DNA from: Ptiloglossa arizonensis
Lineage: Eukaryota > Arthropoda > Insecta > Hymenoptera > Colletidae
Length of the DNA stretch: 64,000 bases
Direction: 5' to 3'
Assembly: GCF_051014685.1 (NCBI RefSeq)
Contig: NW_027478439.1
Coordinates: 62,001-126,000, forward strand
A program made the translations under genes and the position numbers. The notes under the pieces were generated by a model. The model saw only the letters and a list, made by a program, of their open reading frames with translations. It made no database searches and had not been told where the DNA came from. Positions 1 to 12,000 of this stretch are shown one piece after another (the stretch's first letter is position 1; the number at the start of each line of letters is the position of its first letter).

Positions 1-187
1 TATACCGTTGTAATCGGGCGAGTTTCTACTTTCAGACGCAGCAGGAATTTTTGGGCTTGGTCAAACCGTTCGCGTGATATGGTAGTTTGAAGCTAAGAAA
101 TGGTTGAGGAGGCAACAAATTTTTCGCAATTCTGCTGCTCCAAACGCTAAACCAGAATGGCCTAGGGAAAAAATACACATACCTTTG

Positions 188-364
188 TAATCGGGCGAGT
201 TTCTACTTTCAGACGCAACAGGAATTTTTGGGTTTATTCAATCCGTTCGCGAGATATGGGAGTTTGAAGCTAAGAAATGGTTGAGAAGACAACAAATTTT
301 GCGCACTTCTGCTGCTCCAAACGCTTAACCAGAATGGCCTAGGGAAAAAATACACATACCTTTG
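188..364 (+). repeat. Reference monomer, 177 bp (phase used throughout)
   Basis: A complete monomer, used to number positions. Landmarks: 'taatcgggcgag' at 1-12; the 'ttcagacgcaacagg' region at 21-35; an A/T tract 'aattttt' at 36-42; 'ccgttcgcgagatatggg' at 56-73, containing the palindrome TCGCGA; the highly conserved 'gaagctaagaaatggttgag' at 79-98; a second A/T tract 'aaatttt' at 107-113; 'ctgctgctccaaacgctt' at 122-139; 'ggcctaggg' at 149-157, containing the palindrome CCTAGG; an A6 tract at 158-163; and the variable 'accnttg' junction at 171-177. A consensus-like monomer is about 43-44% GC with nine CpG. The length is close to one plant or animal nucleosome repeat. This copy is the c variant ('tttattcaatcc'). 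Confidence 0.95.
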
Positions 365-1064
365 TAATCGGGCGAGTTTCTACTTTCAGACGCAACAGGA
401 ATTTTTGGGTTTGGTCAATCCGTTCGCGAGATATGGGAGTTTGAAGCTAAGAAATGGTTGAGAAGACAACAAATTTTGCGCACTTCTGCTTCCCCAAACG
501 CTTAACCAGAAGGGCCTAGGGAAAAAATACACATACCGTTGTAATTGGGCGAGTTTCTACTTTCAGACGCAGCAGGAATTTTTGGGTTTGGTCAATCCGT
601 TCGCGAGAAATGGGAGTTTGAAGCTAAGAAATGGTTGAGAAGGCAACAAATTTTTCGCACTTCTGCTGCTCCAAACGCTTAACCAGAATGGCCTAGGGAA
701 AAAGTACATATACCGTTGTAATCGGGCGAGTTTCTACTTTCAGACGCAGCAGGAATTTTTGGGCTTGGTCAAACCGTTCGCGTGATATGGTAGTTTGAAG
801 CTAAGAAATGGTTGAGAAGACAACAAATTTTGCGCACTTCTGCTTCCCCAAACGCTTAACCAGAAGGGCCTAGGGAAAAAATACACTTACCTTTGTAATC
901 GGGCTTGTTTCTAGTTTCAGACGCAGCAGGAATTTTTGGGCTTGGTCAAACCGTTCGCGAGATATGGGAGTTTGAAGCTAAGAAATGGTTGAGAAGGCAA
1001 CAAATTTTTCGCTCTTCTGCTGCTCCAAACGCTTAACCAGAATGGCCTAGGGAAAAAATGCACA

Positions 1065-1081
1065 TATCGTTGTAATCGGGC
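1065..1081 (+). other. CENP-B-box-like 17-mer (representative of 22 sites)
   Basis: The site reads tATCGttgtAatCGGGc (capitals mark essential positions). The mammalian CENP-B box core is nTTCGnnnnAnnCGGGn, so 8 of 9 essential bases match and only the first T is A. The same 8/9 site starts at 1065, 1773, 2835, 5311, 6550, 7788, 10974, 11682, 13982, 15221, 15575, 17345, 19291, 20530, 20884, 23539, 23893, 24955, 26017 and 26371 in e monomers, and at 60177 and 63185 in domain 3. The e monomer at 9204 has lost the central A. Most other monomers carry ACCG instead and match 7 of 9. Whether any protein binds is unknown. CENP-B itself is known from mammals, though related pogo-derived proteins are wider. 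Confidence 0.45.
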
Positions 1082-1499
1082 GAGTGTCTACTTTCAGATG
1101 CAAGAGCAATTTATGGGTTTGGTTAATCCGTTCGCGAGATATGTGAGTTTGAAGCTAAGAAATGGTTGAGCAGACAACAAATTTTTCCCACTTCTGCTGC
1201 TCCAAACGCTTAACCAGAATGGCCTAGGGAAAAAGTACATATACCGTTGTAATCGGGCGAGTTTCTACTTTCAGACGCAGCAGGAATTTTTGGGCTTGGT
1301 CAAACCGTTCGCGTGATATGGTAGTTTGAAGCTAAGAAATGGTTGAGAAGACAACAAATTTTGCGCACTTCTGCTTCCCCAAACGCTTAACCAGAAGGGC
1401 CTAGGGAAAAAATACACATACCGTTGTAATTGGGCGAGTTTCTACTTTCAGACGCAGCAGGAATTTTTGGGTTTGGTCAATCCGTTCGCGAGAAATGGG

Positions 1500-3726
1500 A
1501 GTTTGAAGCTAAGAAATGGTTGAGAAGGCAACAAATTTTTCGCACTTCTGCTGCTCCAAACGCTTAACCAGAATGGCCTAGGGAAAAAATACACTTACCT
1601 TTGTAATCGGGCTTGTTTCTAGTTTCAGACGCAGCAGGAATTTTTGGGCTTGGTCAAACCGTTCGCGAGATATGGGAGTTTGAAGCTAAGAAATGGTTGA
1701 CAAGGCAACAAATTTTTCGCTCTTCTGCTGCTCCAAACGCTTAACCAGAATGGCCTAGGGAAAAAATGCACATATCGTTGTAATCGGGCGAGTGTCTACT
1801 TTCAGATGCAAGAGCAATTTATGGGTTTGGTTAATCCGTTCGCGAGATATGTGAGTTTGAAGCTAAGAAATGGTTGAGCAGACAACAAATTTTTCCCACT
1901 TCTGCTGCTCCAAACGCTTAACCAGAATGGCCTAGGGAAAAAGTACATATACCGTTGTAATCGGGCGAGTTTCTACTTTCAGACGCAGCAGGAATTTTTG
2001 GGCTTGGTCAAACCGTTCGCGTGATATGGTAGTTTGAAGCTAAGAAATGGTTGAGGAGGCAACAAATTTTTCGCAATTCTGCTGCTCCAAACGCTAAACC
2101 AGAATGGCCTAGGGAAAAAATACACATACCTTTGTAATCGGGCGAGTTTCTACTTTCAGACGCAACAGGAATTTTTGGGTTTGGTCAATCCGTTCGCGAG
2201 ATATGGGAGTTTGAAGCTAAGAAATGGTTGAGAAGACAACAAATTTTGCGCACTTCTGCTTCCCCAAACGCTTAACCAGAAGGGCCTAGGGAAAAACTAC
2301 ACATACCATTGTAATCGGGCGAGTTTCTACCTTCAGACGCAACAGGAATTTTTGGGTTTGGTCAATCCGTTCGCGAGATATGGGAGTTTGAAGCTAAGAA
2401 ATGGTTGAGAAGACAACAAATTTTGCGCACTTCTGCTTCCCCAAACGCTTAACCAGAAGGGCCTAGGGAAAAAATACACATACCGTTGTAATCGGGCGAG
2501 TTTCTACTTTCAGACGCAACAGGAATTTTTGGGTTTGGTCAATCCGTTCGCGAGAAATGGGAGTTTGAAGCTAAGAAATGGTTGAGAAGGCAACAAATTT
2601 TTCGCACTTCTGCTGCTCCAAACGCTTAACCAGAATGGCCTAGGGAAAAAATACACTTACCTTTGTAATCGGGCTTGTTTCTAGTTTCAGACGCAGCAGG
2701 AATTTTTGGGCTTGGTCAAACCGTTCGCGAGATATGGGAGTTTGAAGCTAAGAAATGGTTGACAAGGCAACAAATTTTTCGCTCTTCTGCTGCTCCAAAC
2801 GCTTAACCAGAATGGCCTAGGGAAAAAATGCACATATCGTTGTAATCGGGCGAGTGTCTACTTTCAGATGCAAGAGCAATTTATGGGTTTGGTTAATCCG
2901 TTCGCGAGATATGTGAGTTTGAAGCTAAGAAATGGTTGAGCAGACAACAAATTTTTCCCACTTCTGCTGCTCCAAACGCTTAACCAGAATGGCCTAGGGA
3001 AAAAGTACATATACCGTTGTAATCGGGCGAGTTTCTACTTTCAGACGCAGCAGGAATTTTTGGGCTTGGTCAAACCGTTCGCGTGATATGGTAGTTTGAA
3101 GCTAAGAAATGGTTGAGGAGGCAACAAATTTTTCGCAATTCTGCTGCTCCAAACGCTAAACCAGAATGGCCTAGGGAAAAAATACACATACCTTTGTAAT
3201 CGGGCGAGTTTCTACTTTCAGACGCAACAGGAATTTTTGGGTTTGGTCAATCCGTTCGCGAGATATGGGAGTTTGAAGCTAAGAAATGGTTGAGAAGACA
3301 ACAAATTTTGCGCACTTCTGCTTCCCCAAACGCTTAACCAGAAGGGCCTAGGGAAAAACTACACATACCATTGTAATCGGGCGAGTTTCTACCTTCAGAC
3401 GCAACAGGAATTTTTGGGTTTGGTCAATCCGTTCGCGAGATATGGGAGTTTGAAGCTAAGAAATGGTTGAGAAGACAACAAATTTTGCGCACTTCTGCTT
3501 CCCCAAACGCTTAACCAGAAGGGCCTAGGGAAAAAATACACATACCGTTGTAATCGGGCGAGTTTCTACTTTCAGACGCAACAGGAATTTTTGGGTTTGG
3601 TCAATCCGTTCGCGAGAAATGGGAGTTTGAAGCTAAGAAATGGTTGAGAAGGCAACAAATTTTTCGCACTTCTGCTGCTCCAAACGCTTAACCAGAATGG
3701 CCTAGGGAAAAAATACACTTACCTTT
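1500..3726 (+). repeat. 6-monomer higher-order repeat, two adjacent copies (1,062-bp offset)
   Basis: Bases from about 1500 to 2664 are repeated almost without change at about 2562 to 3726, an offset of exactly 1,062 = 6 x 177. The order is d e a b g f, with e markers at 1792 and 2854 and the a monomers starting at 1958 and 3020. The copies diverge at 3728, where the second copy goes from the 'tacacttacctttg' lead of a d monomer straight into a b-type body. That is a recombinant junction. Just upstream, d-e-a trimers about 896 to 1335 and 1604 to 2043 repeat at 708 bp (4 monomers), so the block sits on a 4-monomer repeat. Confidence 0.85.
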
Positions 3727-4524
3727 GTAATCGGGCGAGTTTCTACTTTCAGACGCAACAGGAATTTTTGGGTTTGGTCAATCCGTTCGCGAGATATGGG
3801 AGTTTGAAGCTAAGAAATGGTTGAGAAGACAACAAATTTTGCGCACTTCTGCTTCCCCAAACGCTTAACCAGAAGGGCCTAGGGAAAAAATACACATACC
3901 GTTGTAATCGGGCGAGTTTCTACTTTCAGAAGCAACAGGAATTTTTGGGTTTGGTCAATCCGTTCGCGAGAAATGGGAGTTTGAAGCTAAGAAATGGTTG
4001 AGAAGGCAACAAATTTTTCGCACTTCTGCTGCTCCAAACGCTTAACCAGAATGGCCTAGGGAAAAAATAAACTTACCTTTGTAATCGGGCTAGTTTCTAG
4101 TTTCAGACGCAGCAGGAATTTTTGGGCTTGATCAAACCGTTCGCGAGATATGGGAGTTTGAAGCTAAGAAATGGTTGAGCAGACAACAAATTTTTCCCAC
4201 TTCTGCTGCTCCAAACGCTTAACCAGAATGGCCTAGGGAAAAAGTACATATACCGTTGTAATCGTGCGAGTTTCTACTTTCAGACGCAACAGGAATTTTT
4301 GGGTTTGGTCAATCCGTTCGCGAGATATGGGAGTTTGAAGCTATGAAATGGTTGAGAAGACAACAAATTTTGCGCACTTCTGCTGCTCCAAGCGCTCAAC
4401 CAGAATGGCCTAGGGAAAAACTACACATACCTTTGTAATCGGGCGAGTCTCTACTTTCAAACGCAACAGGAATTTTTGGGTGTCGTCAATCCGTTCACGA
4501 GATATGGGTGTTTGAAGCTAAGAA

Positions 4525-5310
4525 ATGGTTGAGAAGACAACAAATTTTGCGCACTTCTGCTTACCCAAAAGCTTAACTAGAAGGGCCCTAGGGAAGAAAT
4601 ACACATACCGTTGTAATCGGGCGAGTTTTTACTTTCAGACGCAGCAGAAATTTTTGGGTTTGGTCAATCCGTTCGCGAGAAATGGGAGTTTGATGCTAAG
4701 AAATGGTTGAGAAGGAAACAAATTTTCGCAATTCTGCTGCTCCAAACGCTTAACCAGAATGGCCTAGGGAAAAAATACACTTACCTTTGTATCGGGCAAG
4801 TTTCTACTTTCAGACGCAACAGGAATTTTTGGGTTTGGTCAATCCGTTCGCGAGATATGGGTTTGAAGTTGAAGAAAATGGTTGAGAAGACAACAAATTT
4901 TGCGCACTTTGGCTTCCCCAAACGCTTAACCAGAAGGGCCTAGGGAAAAACTACACATACCATTGTAATCGGGCGAGTTTCTACCTTCAGACGCAACAGG
5001 AATTTTAGGGTTTGGTCAATCCGTTCGCGAGATATGGGAGTTTGAAGCTAAGAAATGGTTGAGAAGACAACAAATTTTGCGCACTTCTGCTTCCCCAAAC
5101 GCTTAACCAGAAGGGCCTAGGGAAAAAATACACATACCGTTGTAATTGGGCGAGTTTCTACTTTCAGACGCAGCAGGAATTTTTGGGTTTGGTCAATCCG
5201 TTCGCGAGAAATGGGAGTTTGAAGCTAAGAAATGGTTGAGAAGGCAACAAATTTTTCGCACTTCTGCTGCTCCAAACGCTTAACCAGAATGGCCTAGGGA
5301 AAAATGCACA
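4525..5310 (+). repeat. Indel-rich patch of the satellite
   Basis: Four of the roughly 15 length changes in the window fall here: an extra C in 'agggccctaggg' near 4588, a missing T in 'aaattttcgc' near 4722, a missing A in 'gtatcgggc' near 4791, and a missing A in 'gggaaaaatgcac' near 5305. In addition, around 4859 to 4877 two bases are lost in 'gatatgggtttg' and two are gained in 'gttgaagaaaatgg', restoring phase. The h- and i-type monomers here match the cleaner copies at 9,570 to 9,880, which lack these indels. The patch may be locally decayed satellite or lower-quality consensus sequence. Confidence 0.75.
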
Positions 5311-5318
5311 TATCGTTG

Positions 5319-8300
5319 TAATCGGGCGAGTGTCTACTTTCAGATGCAAGAGCAATTTTTGGGTTTGGTTAATCCGTTCGCGAGATATGTGAGTTTGAAG
5401 CTAAGAAATGGTTGAGCAGACAACAAATTTTTCCCACTTCTGCTGCTCCAAACGCTTAACCAGAATGGCCTAGGGAAAAAGTACATATACCGTTGTAATC
5501 GGGCGAGTTTCTACTTTCAGACGCAGCAGGAATATTTGGGCTTGGTCAAACCGTTCGCGTGATATGGTAGTTTGAAGCTAAGAAATGGTTGAGGAGGCAA
5601 CAAATTTTTCGCAATTCTGCTGCTCCAAACGCTAAACCAGAATGGCCTAGGGAAAAAATACACATACCTTTGTAATCGGGCGAGTTTCTACTTTCAGACG
5701 CAACAGGAATTTTTGGGTTTATTCAATCCGTTCGCGAGATATGGGAGTTTGAAGCTAAGAAATGGTTGAGAAGACAACAAATTTTGCGCACTTCTGCTGC
5801 TCCAAACGCTTAACCAGAATGGCCTAGGGAAAAAATACACATACCTTTGTAATCGGGCGAGTTTCTACTTTCAGACGCAACAGGAATTTTTGGGTTTGGT
5901 CAATCCGTTCGCGAGATATGGGAGTTTGAAGCTAAGAAATGGTTGAGAAGACAACAAATTTTGCGCACTTCGGCTTCCCCAAACGCTTAACCAGAAGGGC
6001 CTAGGGAAAAACTACACATACCATTGTAATCGGGCGAGTTTCTACCTTCAGACGCAACAGGAATTTTAGGGTTTGGTCAATCCGTTCGCGAGATATGGGA
6101 GTTTGAAGCTAAGAAATGGTTGAGAAGACAACAAATTTTGCGCACTTCTGCTTCCCCAAACGCTTAACCAGAAGGGCCTAGGGAAAAAATACACATACCG
6201 TTGTAATTGGGCGAGTTTCTACTTTCAGACGCAGCAGGAATTTTTGGGTTTGGTCAATCCGTTCGCGAGAAATGGGAGTTTGAAGCTAAGAAATGGTTGA
6301 GAAGGCAACAAATTTTTCGCACTTCTGCTGCTCCAAACGCTTAACCAGAATGGCCTAGGGAAAAAATACACTTACCTTTGTAATCGGGCTTGTTTCTAGT
6401 TTCAGACGCAGCAGGAATTTTTGGGCTTGGTCAAACCGTTCGCGAGATATGGGAGTTTGAAGCTAAGAAATAGTTGAGAAGGCAACAAATTTTTCGCACT
6501 TCTGCTGCTCCAAACGCTTAACCAGAATGGCCTAGGGAAAAAATGCACATATCGTTGTAATCGGGCGAGTGTCTACTTTCAGATGCAAGAGCAATTTTTG
6601 GGTTTGGTTAATCCGTTCGCGAGATATGTGAGTTTGAAGCTAAGAAATGGTTGAGCAGACAACAAATTTTTCCCACTTCTGCTGCTCCAAACGCTTAACC
6701 AGAATGGCCTAGGGAAAAAGTACATATACCGTTGTAATCGGGCGAGTTTCTACTTTCAGACGCAGCAGGAATTTTTGCGCTTGGTCAAACCGTTCGCGTG
6801 ATATGGTAGTTTGAAGCTAAGAAATGGTTGAGGAGGCAACAAATTTTTCGCAATTCTGCTGCTCCAAACGCTAAACCAGAATGGCCTAGGAAAAAATACA
6901 CATACCTTTGTAATCGGGCGAGTTTCTACTTTCAGACGCAACAGGAATTTTTGGGTTTATTCAATCCGTTCGCGAGATATGGGAGTTTGAAGCTAAGAAA
7001 TGGTTGAGAAGACAACAAATTTTGCGCACTTCTGCTGCTCCAAACGCTTAACCAGAATGGCCTAGGGAAAAAATACACATACCTTTGTAATCGGGCGAGT
7101 TTCTACTTTCAGACGCAACAGGAATTTTTGGGTTTGGTCAATCCGTTCGCGAGATATGGGAGTTTGAAGCTAAGAAATGGTTGAGAAGACAACAAATTTT
7201 GCGCACTTCGGCTTCCCCAAACGCTTAACCAGAAGGGCCTAGGGAAAAACTACACATACCATTGTAATCGGGCGAGTTTCTACCTTCAGACGCAACAGGA
7301 ATTTTAGGGTTTGGTCAATCCGTTCGCGAGATATGGGAGTTTGAAGCTAAGAAATGGTTGAGAAGACAACAAATTTTGCGCACTTCTGCTTCCCCAAACG
7401 CTTAACCAGAAGGGCCTAGGGAAAAAATACACATACCGTTGTAATTGGGCGAGTTTCTACTTTCAGACGCAGCAGGAATTTTTGGGTTTGGTCAATCCGT
7501 TCGCGAGAAATGGGAGTTTGAAGCTAAGAAATGGTTGAGAAGGCAACAAATTTTTCGCACTTCTGCTGCTCCAAACGCTTAACCAGAATGGCCTAGGGAA
7601 AAAATACACTTACCTTTGTAATCGGGCTTGTTTCTAGTTTCAGACGCAGCAGGAATTTTTGGGCTTGGTCAAACCGTTCGCGAGATATGGGAGTTTGAAG
7701 CTAAGAAATGGTTGAGAAGGCAACAAATTTTTCGCACTTCTGCTGCTCCAAACGCTTAACCAGAATGGCCTAGGGAAAAAATGCACATATCGTTGTAATC
7801 GGGCGAGTGTCTACTTTCAGATGCAAGAGCAATTTATGGGTTTGGTTAATCCGTTCGCGAGATATGTGAGTTTGAAGCTAAGAAATGGTTGAGCAGACAA
7901 CAAATTTTTCCCACTTCTGCTGCTCCAAACGCTTAACCAGAATGGCCTAGGGAAAAAGTACATATACCGTTGTAATCGGGCGAGTTTCTACTTTCAGACG
8001 CAGCAGGAATTTTTGGGCTTGGTCAAACCGTTCGCGTGATATGGTAGTTTGAAGCTAAGAAATGGTTGAGGAGGCAACAAATTTTTCGCAATTCTGCTGC
8101 TCCAAACGCTAAACCAGAATGGCCTAGGGAAAAAATACACATACCCTTGTAATCGGGCGAGTTTCTACTTTCAGACGCAACAGGAATTTTTGGGTTTATT
8201 CAATCCGTTCGTGAGATATGGGAGTTTGAAGCTAAGAAATGGTTGAGAAGACAACAAATTTTGCGCACTTCTGCTGCTCCAAACGCTTAACCAGACTGGC

Positions 8301-9034
8301 CTAGGGAAAAAATACACTTACCTTTGTAATCGGGCGAGTTTCTACTTTCAGACGCAACAGGAATTTTTGGGTTTGGTCAATCCGTTCGCGAGATATGGGA
8401 GTTTGAAGCTAAGAAATGGTTGAGAAGACAACAAATTTTGCGCACTTCTGCTTCCCCAAACGCTTAACCAGAAGGGCCTAGGGAAAAACTACACATACCA
8501 TTGTAATCGGGCGAGTTTCTACCTTCAGACGCAACAGGAATTTTTGGGTTTGGTCAATCCGTTCGCGAGATATGGGAGTTTGAAGCTAAGAAATGGTTGA
8601 GAAGACAACAAATTTTGCGCACTTCTGCTTCCCCAAACGCTTAACCAGAAGGGCCTAGGGAAAAAATACACATACCTTTGTAATCGGGCTAGTTTCTAGT
8701 TTCAGACGCAGCAGGAATTTTTGGGCTTGGTCAAACCGTTCGCGAGATATGGGAGTTTGAAGCTAAGAAATGGTTGAGCAGACAACAAATTTTTCCCACT
8801 TCTGCTGCTCCAAACGCTTAACCAGAATGGCCTAGGGAAAAAGTACATATACCGTTGTAATCGTGCGAGTTTCTACTTTCAGACGCAACAGGAATTTTTG
8901 GGTTTGGTCAATCCGTTCGCGAGATATGGGAGTTTGAAGCTATGAAATGGTTGAGAAGACAACAAATTTTGCGCACTTCTGCTGCTCCAAGCGCTCAACC
9001 AGAATGGCCTAGGGAAAAACTACACATACCGTTG
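5319..9034 (+). repeat. 7-monomer higher-order repeat (1,239 bp), three tandem units
   Basis: Units begin at e monomers at 5319, 6558 and 7796. The order is e a c b g f d, repeated in units one and two. The third unit runs e a c b g and then departs to a 'gggctagtttctag' monomer and a 'cgtgcgag' monomer at about 8681 to 9034. The second interval is 1,238 rather than 1,239 because one G is missing near 6890 ('cctaggaaaaaatac'). A leading partial unit (b, g, f) lies just left at about 4800 to 5318, where the d monomer is skipped. The last two monomers of the third unit match 4,082 to 4,435 at an offset of 4,599 (26 monomers minus three indel bases). Confidence 0.85.
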
Positions 9035-12000
9035 TAATCGGGCTAGTTTCTAGTTTCAGACGCAGCAGGAATTTTTGGGCTTGGTCAATCCGTTCGCGAG
9101 ATATAGGAGTTTGAAGCTAAGAAATGGTTGAGAAGGCAACAAATTGTTCGCACTTCTGCTGCTCCAAACGCTTAAGCAGAATGGCCTAGGGAAAAAATGC
9201 ACACATCGCTGTTATCGGGCGAGTGTCTACTTTCAGATGCAAGAGTAATTTTTGGGTTTGGTTTATCCGTTCGCGAGATATGTGAGTTTGAAGCTAAGAA
9301 ATGGTTGAGCAGACAACAAATTTTTCCCACTTCTGCTGCTCCAAACGCTTAATCAGAATGGCCTAGGGAAAAAGTACATATACCGTTGTAATCGGGCGAG
9401 TTTCTACTTTCAGACGCAGCAGGAATTTTTGGGCTTGGTCAAACCGTTCGCGTGATATGGTAGTTTGAAGCTAAGAAATGGTTGAGGAGGCAACAAATTT
9501 TGCGCACTTCTGCTGCTCCAAACGCTTAACCAGACTGGCCTAGGGAAAAAATACACATACCTTTGTAATCGGGCGAGTCTCTACTTTCAGACGCAACAGG
9601 AATTTTTGGGTGTCGTCAATCCGTTCACGAGATATGGGTGTTTGAAGCTAAGAAATGGTTGAGAAGACAACAAATTTTGCGCACTTCTGCTTCCCCAAAA
9701 GCTTAACTAGAAGGGCCTAGGGAAGAAATACACATACCGTTGTAATCGGGCGAGTTTTTACTTTCAGACGCAGCAGGAATTTTTGGGTTTGGTCAATCCG
9801 TTCGCGAGAAATGGGAGTTTGATGCTAAGAAATGGTTGAGAAGGAAACAAATTTTTCGCAGTTCTGCTGCTCCAAACGCTTAACCAGAATGGCCTAGGGA
9901 AAAAATACACTTACCTTTGTAATCGGGCGAGTTTCTACTTTCAGACGCAACAGGAATTTTTGGGTTTGGTCAATCCGTCCGCGAGATATGGGAATTTGAA
10001 GCTAAGAAATGGTTGAGAAGACAACAAATTTTGCGCACTTCTGCTGCCCCAAACGCTTAACCAGAATGGCCTAGGGAAAAACTATACATACCATTGTAAT
10101 CGGGCGAGTTTCTACTTTCAGACGCAGCAGGATTTTATGGGATTGGTCAACCCGTTCGCGAGATATGGGAGTTTGAAGTTAAGAAATGGTTGAGAAGGGA
10201 ACAAATTTTTCGCAATTCTGCTGCACCAAACGCTTAACCAGAATGGCCTAGGGAAAAAATACACATACCTTTGTAATCGGGCGAGTTTCTACTTTCAGAC
10301 GCAACAGGAATTTTTGGGTTTGGTCAATCCGTTCGCGAGATATGGGAGTTTGAAGCTAAGAAATGGTTGAGAAGACAACAAATTTTGCGCACTTTGGCTT
10401 CCCCAAACGCTTAACCAGAAGGGCCTAGGGAAAAACTACACATACCATTGTAAACGGGCGAGTTTCTACCTTCAGACGCAACAGGAATTTTAGGGTTTGG
10501 TCAATCCGTTCGCGAGATATGGGAGTTTGAAGCTAAGAAATGGTTGAGAAGACAACAAATTTTGCGCACTTCTGCTTCCCCAAACGCTTAACCAGAAGGG
10601 CCTAGGGAAAAAATACACATACCGTTGTAATTGGGCGAGTTTCTACTTTCAGACGCAGCAGGAATTTTTGGGTTTGGTCAATCCGTTCGCGAGAAATGGG
10701 AGTTTGAAGCTAAGAAATGGTTGAGAAGGCAACAAATTTTTCGCACTTCTGCTGCTCCAAACGCTTAACCAGAATGGCCTAGGGAAAAAATACACTTACC
10801 TTTGTAATCGGGCTTGTTTCTAGTTTCAGACGCAGCAGGAATTTTTGGGCTTGGTCAAACCGTTCGCGAGATATGGGAGTTTGAAGCTAAGAAATGGTTG
10901 AGAAGGCAACAAATTTTTCGCACTTCTGCTGCTCCAAACGCTTAACCAGAATGGCCTAGGGAAAAAATGCACATATCGTTGTAATCGGGCGAGTGTCTAC
11001 TTTCAGATGCAAGAGCAATTTTTGGGTTTGGTTAATCCGTTCTCGAGATATGTGAGTTTGAAGCTAAGAAATGGTTGAGCAGACAACAAATTTTGCGCAC
11101 TTCTGCTTCCCCAAACGCTTAACCAGAATGGCCTAGGGAAAAACTACACATACCATTGTAATCGGGCGAGTTTCTACCTTCAGACGCAACAGGAATTTTT
11201 GGGTTTGGTCAATCCGTTCGCGAGATATGGGAGTTTGAAGCTAAGAAATGGTTGAGAAGACAACAAATTTTGCGCACTTCTGCTTCCCCAAACGCTTAAT
11301 CAGAAGGGCCTAGGGAAAAAAAACACATACCGTTGTAATCGGGCGAGTTTCTACTTTCAGACGCAACAGGAATTTTTGGGTTTGGTCAATCCGTTCGCGA
11401 GAAATGGGAGTTTGAAGCTAAGAAATGGTTGAGAAGGCAACAAATTTTTCGCACTTCTGCTGCTCCAAACGCTTAACCAGAATGGCCTAGGGAAAAAATA
11501 AACTTACCTTTGTAATCGGGCTAGTTTCTAGTTTCAGACGCAGCAGGAATTTTTGGGCTTGGTCAAACCGTTCGAGAGATATGGGAGTTTGAAGCTAAGA
11601 AATGGTTGAGAAGGCAACAAATTTTTCGCACTTCTGCTGCTCCAAACGCTTAACCAGAATGGCCTAGGGAAAAAATGCACATATCGTTGTAATCGGGCGA
11701 GTGTCTACTTTCAGATGCAAGAGTAATTTTTGGGTTTGGTTAATCCGTTCGCGAGATATATGAGTTTGAAGCTAAGAAATGGTTGAGCAGACAACAAATT
11801 TTTCCCACTTCTGCTGCTCTAAACGCTTAACCAGAATGGCCTAGGGAAAAAGTACATATACCGTTGTAATCGTGCGAGTTTCTACTTTCAGACGCAGCAG
11901 GAATTTTTGGGCTTGGTCAAACCGTTCGCGTGATATGGTAGTTTGAAGCTAAGAAATGGTTGAGGAGGCAACAAACTTTTCGCACTTCTGCTGCTCCAAA

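Noticed and set aside
188..364. Monomer made of two ancestral half-length repeats
   Set aside because: 'cgcaacaggaattttt' (28-42) and 'gacaacaaatttt' (101-113) look alike, but the similarity does not extend to the flanks and the spacing (about 71) is not half of 177.
4081..4260. Promoter or terminator signals in A/T tracts
   Set aside because: The A/T tracts recur in every monomer at fixed positions and there is no gene to serve. They are part of the satellite.
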